9,176 nt of DNA from assembly GCA_021790035.1 (NCBI GenBank), contig JAJYIO010000068.1, forward strand, positions 1-9,176, written 5' to 3'. Of this stretch, positions 5,718 through 9,176 are shown in pieces. Source of the DNA: a bacterium. Lineage in GTDB: Bacteria; Cyanobacteriota; Sericytochromatia; S15B-MN24; VGJW01. Numbering within the stretch: position 1 is the first letter of the stretch; the number at the start of each line of letters is the position of its first letter. The notes beneath the pieces are model-generated. The model was not told the DNA's origin. It saw nothing but the letters and a program-made list of their open reading frames with translations, and did no database searches. The position numbers and the translations under genes are program-made.

Positions 5718-7823
5718 TCACAGCAGGCCGGCCACGTCGAGAATGAGCGCCAGGCGCCCGTCGCCGAGGATGGACGCGCCGCTGACGTAGCGCTGGGGGC
5801 CCAGGAGCTTGCTGATGGGCTTGATGACGACCTCTTGCTGACCGAGCAGGTGGTCGACGACCAGCCCCCCCCGGCGGCTGCCCACGCGGACGACCACCAC
5901 GGCGGACTCGTCGGTATCGTCGGGTTCGCGACCGTTCGACCCGGGCTCGGGGACCTCGAGCGCCGATTTGAGGTCCAGCAGGGGCAGGCTGCTGCCACGC
6001 AAGAGGGCCATGGCCTCGCCCTGGACCGATTGCACGGTCAAGTCGGCACGGTCGTGCGCGTCCTCGACGAAGCTGATCGGGATCGCGTAGATCTCGCCAC
6101 GCACCTCGGTCAGCATGACCTGGATGATGGCCAGCGTGAGCGGCAACAGGAAGGTCACCTGGGTGCCCTGGCCGAGGGTGCTCGTGATATCGAGCGCCCC
6201 GCCGAGCGTGACGGTCTTGCTCTTGACCGCGTCCATTCCGACCCCGCGGCCGCTGATGTCGGTGGCCACGTCGCGGGTCGAGAAACCCGGCAAGAAGACG
6301 AGATCCAGTGCCTGCTTGTCCGACAACCGGCTCGCATCCTCGGCGGATATCAGCCCCTTCTCCATCGCCTTGCGCCGGAGCCGGTCGGAATCCATCCCGC
6401 GGCCGTCGTCCTGGACCTCGATGATGACGTGGTTCCCCTCGTGCCGGGCGCGCAGCCAGATCGTCCCGGTGGCGGGCTTGCCGAGGAGCTCTCGCTCGAG
6501 GGAGCTTTCGAGACCGTGGTCCACGGCGTTGCGCAGGAGGTGCAGCAGGGGATCGGCGATCTCGTCGATCATCAGGCGATCGAGTTCGGTCTCTTGACCC
6601 TCCACGACGAGCTGAACCTCCTTGTGGAGATCGCGGCTCAGATCGCGAACCATGCGGGGGAACCGGGAGAAGACGCGATCCACGGGCATCATCCGGAGCT
6701 TCATCACCACGGCGTGGATGTCGGTGATGACGGAGCCCACGTGACGGACGACCTCGTCGACGCCTTCGAGCCCCAGCTCGAGCGCGAGTTGCCCGAGGCG
6801 GGTCCGATCGATGACGAGCTCCCCGACCAGGTTGACCAGCGAATCGAGGCGATCCGTCGATACCCTCACGGTCGGGGCCACGCGCGCGGGGGCCGCGGAC
6901 GAGCTGGCGGACTCTGGCCTGGGTGGGGCCGGGGCATCCGCCGCCAGCGCCACTTCCGGACGTCCCGTGATCGCCGAGCGTGGTGCGGGGACGCCCGGCA
7001 CCTCGACCTGGGCCAGGACGGCAGATGCCTCTTCCGGGGGCTGCAGGGAGCGCTCCTGCCAGGAAGCCGGCTCGCCTCCCGCCAGGCGATGCATGGTGAC
7101 GGCGACGATCTCCGAGATGTCCAGGGCCCGGGCACGAAGGACCTCATCGTCGTTCTGGGTGACCACGAGCAGGGAGAACTCCTCGCCGAAGCGTTCTTCC
7201 TCCAGATCCGGCACCGGCGGCGAGGCCTTGATGAGCTCCCCATCCTGCTCGAGGGCGTTGACCACCATGTAGGCGCGAACCCCCTTGAGCAGACACCCAT
7301 CAGCGATCTGCACGCGTACCCAGACGGCACCGAAACCGCGGCTCTGCGCCTCGGCCACCACGGCCAGCTCGAACTGGTCGAGTTCGGGCCACGAGGCGAT
7401 CTCTGCGCCGACTGACGCCTCTGGCCCGGCGAGTGGGGGCGGCTCTGTCGGTACCGCTTCGGCCAGCAACCGGGCGAGCAGATCCTTGACGTCGGGATCG
7501 GAGCGCTCCTCGGCGATGGCATCGATCATCCCGCCGATCGCATCCACGCAGCCGAACAGGGTATCGGACAGTTTCGAATCCAGCCCACGCTCCCCCTTCC
7601 GCAGAACCTCCAGGAGGCCTTCCATGTGGTGCGTGAGCTCGGTCAGCCCCGAAAACCCCATCGTGGCCGCCATCCCCTTGAGCGTGTGGGCGACCCGGAA
7701 GACCTCGTCGAGGGCGGGGCGATCGTTGCGATGGTTCTCGAGGAACAGGAGTCGCTCGTTGAGGAGCATGAGGAGGTCGCGCGCTTCGTCCAGGAAGATG
7801 CCGAGGTACTGCGAATGCTCCAT
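5718..7823 (-). CDS. cheA: Chemotaxis histidine kinase CheA
   Basis: CheA autophosphorylates in response to receptors and passes phosphate to CheY and CheB. The 701-aa length is standard and all five domains are visible. P1 (Hpt, about 1-120) has the phospho-accepting His46 in RVAHTLKGMAATMGF. P2 (about 150-247; KGVRAYMVVNALEQDGE, then EEFSLLVVTQ) resembles the CheY-binding domain of Thermotoga/Bacillus CheA. A Pro/Ala-rich linker covers 260-315. P3 (about 317-385) begins VRVSTDRLDSLVNLVGEL. P4 (about 385-560) has the N box with Asn432 (LLRNAVDHGLE), G1 DDGRGM at 472-477, the F box LPGFST at 511-516 and G2 GRGVGMDAV at 525-533. P5 (about 565-701) is CheW-like. The ATG is 4 nt after the cheR stop. 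No response regulator gene is in view. Confidence 0.98.
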   Translation of the reverse strand: MEHSQYLGIFLDEARDLLMLLNERLLFLENHRNDRPALDEVFRVAHTLKGMAATMGFSGLTELTHHMEGLLEVLRKGERGLDSKLSDTLFGCVDAIGGMIDAIAEERSDPDVKDLLARLLAEAVPTEPPPLAGPEASVGAEIASWPELDQFELAVVAEAQSRGFGAVWVRVQIADGCLLKGVRAYMVVNALEQDGELIKASPPVPDLEEERFGEEFSLLVVTQNDDEVLRARALDISEIVAVTMHRLAGGEPASWQERSLQPPEEASAVLAQVEVPGVPAPRSAITGRPEVALAADAPAPPRPESASSSAAPARVAPTVRVSTDRLDSLVNLVGELVIDRTRLGQLALELGLEGVDEVVRHVGSVITDIHAVVMKLRMMPVDRVFSRFPRMVRDLSRDLHKEVQLVVEGQETELDRLMIDEIADPLLHLLRNAVDHGLESSLERELLGKPATGTIWLRARHEGNHVIIEVQDDGRGMDSDRLRRKAMEKGLISAEDASRLSDKQALDLVFLPGFSTRDVATDISGRGVGMDAVKSKTVTLGGALDITSTLGQGTQVTFLLPLTLAIIQVMLTEVRGEIYAIPISFVEDAHDRADLTVQSVQGEAMALLRGSSLPLLDLKSALEVPEPGSNGREPDDTDESAVVVVRVGSRRGGLVVDHLLGQQEVVIKPISKLLGPQRYVSGASILGDGRLALILDVAGLL

Positions 7824-7827
7824 CCGG

Positions 7828-8658
7828 TCAGGCCCGCTTTCGATAGAACGACGGGCAAACCGGCTGCAGACTGGAATCCGGCGGGGTCACGCGCTCGACA
7901 TTCCCCAGGAAGAGGACGCCGTCAACGTCCAGTGCCGAGGACAGATGGCCATAGACCCTCGCCTTGCTGTCCTGGGTGAAGTAAATGGTCACGTTGCGGC
8001 AGAGAATGAGCTGAAATCTCCGCCCGTAGGGATCGGCCAGCAGGTCGTGCCGCTCGAACCGGGCGCGGTCGACCAGATCCGGCCGCAGCTGCAAGGCTCC
8101 GTCGCCGACGGGCTCGAAGTAGCGCCTGGCGTCACGCGCCGCCAGGCCCTTTTGCTCACCCGCGTCGAAGACCCCGGCTCGAGCGCGACCGAGCACCTCC
8201 GCGTCGACGTCGGTGCCGAGGAACTCGCAGCGCTCCAGCGCGCCAAGGCGATCGGCGACGATCATGGTCGAGTACAGCTCGGAGCCGACCGAGCAGCCCG
8301 CGCTCCAGATCCGCAAGCGCTGAAATCTTGCCAGCAGCTCGGGCATGACGACGCGGGCAAGATCCTCGAACCGCCCGGCATCGCGAAACCACTCGGAAAC
8401 ATGGATCGTGACACCCAGCGCGAACTCGCGCAGCTTGCGGGCGTCGGAGCGGAGCACCTCGAGATAAGTCGTCGGATCGCTCGCGCCCTCTTGCCGCATG
8501 AGCGTCAGTATCCGCCGCTCCATCTGACGATCCTGATACCCGGCCAGATTGACCCCGATAAGTTGCGAGACCTCTCGCTTGAAGGCATCGAGATCGCCGA
8601 GATCCTCAGGCAAGCGGCCCAGGTCGCCCGGCAATTGGCTAGACGCTGATGAGGCCAA
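7828..8658 (-). CDS. cheR: Chemoreceptor methyltransferase CheR
   Basis: CheR methylates glutamates of chemoreceptors with S-adenosylmethionine for adaptation. The 276-aa protein has the N-terminal helical domain (about 22-85, with YQDRQMERRI) and a Rossmann methyltransferase domain. Motifs seen: VSEWFRDAGRFEDL (87-100, usually TxFFRxxxxF), WSAGCSVGSELYS at 118-130, FLGTDVDAEVLGRAR at 146-160, LILCRNVTIYF at 217-227 and GVLFLGNVERV at 247-257. In the SAM motif the usual GEEPYS reads GSELYS. The TTG at 8658 overlaps the preceding gene by 20 nt and is backed by a strong ribosome-binding site. A second in-frame TTG at 8634 would also keep all domains. Confidence 0.95.
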   Translation of the reverse strand: MASSASSQLPGDLGRLPEDLGDLDAFKREVSQLIGVNLAGYQDRQMERRILTLMRQEGASDPTTYLEVLRSDARKLREFALGVTIHVSEWFRDAGRFEDLARVVMPELLARFQRLRIWSAGCSVGSELYSTMIVADRLGALERCEFLGTDVDAEVLGRARAGVFDAGEQKGLAARDARRYFEPVGDGALQLRPDLVDRARFERHDLLADPYGRRFQLILCRNVTIYFTQDSKARVYGHLSSALDVDGVLFLGNVERVTPPDSSLQPVCPSFYRKRA

Positions 8659-9176
8659 GCGATCTCACCTCGGTGCTGGGTGGAATGACCTCATTGTAGG
8701 ACATGACCTGGAGGTTCGGCAGCTTGCGCTCGATGAGGCGGCGAAAGACCAGGCGGACCTTGCTGCTGGTCAGGACCACGGGCTGGACGCCCTGGGCTCC
8801 TTGACGCTCGATGTGATCGTGGACGTTCTGCAAGATCTTGCTGGCCACGCCCGGCTCCAGGCTGACGAAGGCCCCCTGATCGGTCTGCTGGATCGAGTTG
8901 GACAGGAGCTGCTCGAGCTGCGGGTTGAGCGTGAGCACCGGCAGCGTGCCGTCGGGGGCGAGGTTGGCCTTGCAGATGCTGCGGGCGATGACGGGGGGAT
9001 AGCCTTCTGTCTGCATGCCGATCATGGGTGCAGAGAGCACCGCAGCCTCTACCAGTGCAGGCTTGGCCTTCAGTGCACGCAGCAGGATATGACCACCCAT
9101 GGAATGCGCGAGGGCAATGATGGGACCCTGACCGAGGGGGGACACCACCTGGTCCATGAACGCGGCAAGATCCGCG
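8639..9176 (-). CDS. Chimeric frame: alpha/beta-hydrolase fragment fused to FlhA C-terminal domain (5' end outside window)
   Basis: The frame is open to the right edge. Counting from the Met at 9157, residues 1 to about 58 (preceded by ADLAAF) match a lysophospholipase-like alpha/beta hydrolase: the nucleophile elbow ALAHSMGGH with Ser19, then VLSAPMIGM. From about residue 58 (ARSICKANLAPDGTLPVLTLNP) to 172 the protein is the end of FlhA, the flagellar export-gate protein: TLNPQLEQLL, LEPGVASKIL, GVQPVVLTSSKVRLVFRRL, LPNLQVMSYNEV and RSLGLISV. The hydrolase acid and histidine, and the FlhA membrane domain and most of its cytoplasmic domain, are absent. The join lies near 8950-8995. flhA directly before che genes is the expected order, so the FlhA end looks native. 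It may be a true fusion, a rearranged remnant or an assembly join. Confidence 0.8.
   Translation of the reverse strand, partial: ADLAAFMDQVVSPLGQGPIIALAHSMGGHILLRALKAKPALVEAAVLSAPMIGMQTEGYPPVIARSICKANLAPDGTLPVLTLNPQLEQLLSNSIQQTDQGAFVSLEPGVASKILQNVHDHIERQGAQGVQPVVLTSSKVRLVFRRLIERKLPNLQVMSYNEVIPPSTEVRSLGLISV
8656..8671 (-). promoter_or_regulatory. Shine-Dalgarno and TTG start of cheR
   Basis: GAGGTGA (8671-8665 on the - strand) is 6 nt from TTG (8658-8656). It lies inside the last codons of the flhA-derived frame, so cheR translation is likely coupled to that gene. Confidence 0.65.

Noticed and set aside
4976..5998. Longer CheC frame extending into cheA
   Set aside because: The extra residues are the cheA 3' end in another frame. 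The TTG at 5620 has the ribosome-binding site and gives a normal CheC N-terminus.
5478..7415. Long + strand frame of 645 codons opposite cheA and cheC
   Set aside because: It is antisense to firmly identified cheA and cheC. Its protein is rich in His, Asp, Arg and Gly without any domain, as expected from the complement of GC-rich coding DNA.
7285..8649. + strand frame of 454 codons opposite cheA and cheR
   Set aside because: It is a complement of real genes with no recognisable motif and low-complexity Ser/Arg-rich composition.

Overview
The window is GC-rich bacterial DNA in two blocks. The left part (about 1-2600) is read on the + strand. The rest (about 2634-9176) is read on the - strand and is the distal part of a flagellar/chemotaxis operon. 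The set CheA with a Thermotoga/Bacillus-type P2 domain, CheC, CheD and a sigma-28 factor points to a motile bacterium outside the classical enteric type. The order flhA - cheR - cheA - cheC - cheD - small membrane protein - fliA - cheW resembles the fla/che operons of Firmicutes and Thermotogae. The sequence alone does not fix the phylum. GTG and TTG starts are common.

+ strand: the 3' part of an S9 prolyl-oligopeptidase-type peptidase (2-1033) enters from the left. A 244-bp gap holds two tandem units of an intergenic repeat. A PLP-dependent decarboxylase/lyase of the sphingosine-1-phosphate lyase type follows (1278-2597); its GTG start and Shine-Dalgarno lie in the last bases of the repeat. 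It converges on cheW across a short spacer with a 9-bp dyad.

- strand, in transcription order from the right edge: an open reading frame whose first part is an alpha/beta-hydrolase fragment and whose second part is the FlhA C-terminal domain (entering from beyond 9176, ending at 8639); cheR (8658-7828); cheA (7823-5718); cheC (5620-4976); cheD (4956-4477); an 82-aa two-helix membrane protein (4474-4226); a third copy of the repeat plus a likely sigma-70 promoter; fliA (3931-3137); cheW (3122-2634). Most junctions are tight (a 20-nt overlap, then gaps of 4, 97, 21, 2 and 14 nt), so this is one operon with a secondary promoter in front of fliA-cheW.

CheR methylates receptors, CheD deamidates them, CheA with CheW transmits receptor signals, CheC dephosphorylates CheY-P, and the sigma factor switches on late flagellar and chemotaxis genes. 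cheY, cheB and flgM are not in the window.

The points most worth checking are the in-frame hydrolase-FlhA chimera at the right edge (a real rearrangement or an assembly join), the structured repeat family that abuts gene ends and supplies a start codon, and non-consensus residues at known functional positions of CheC and CheD.
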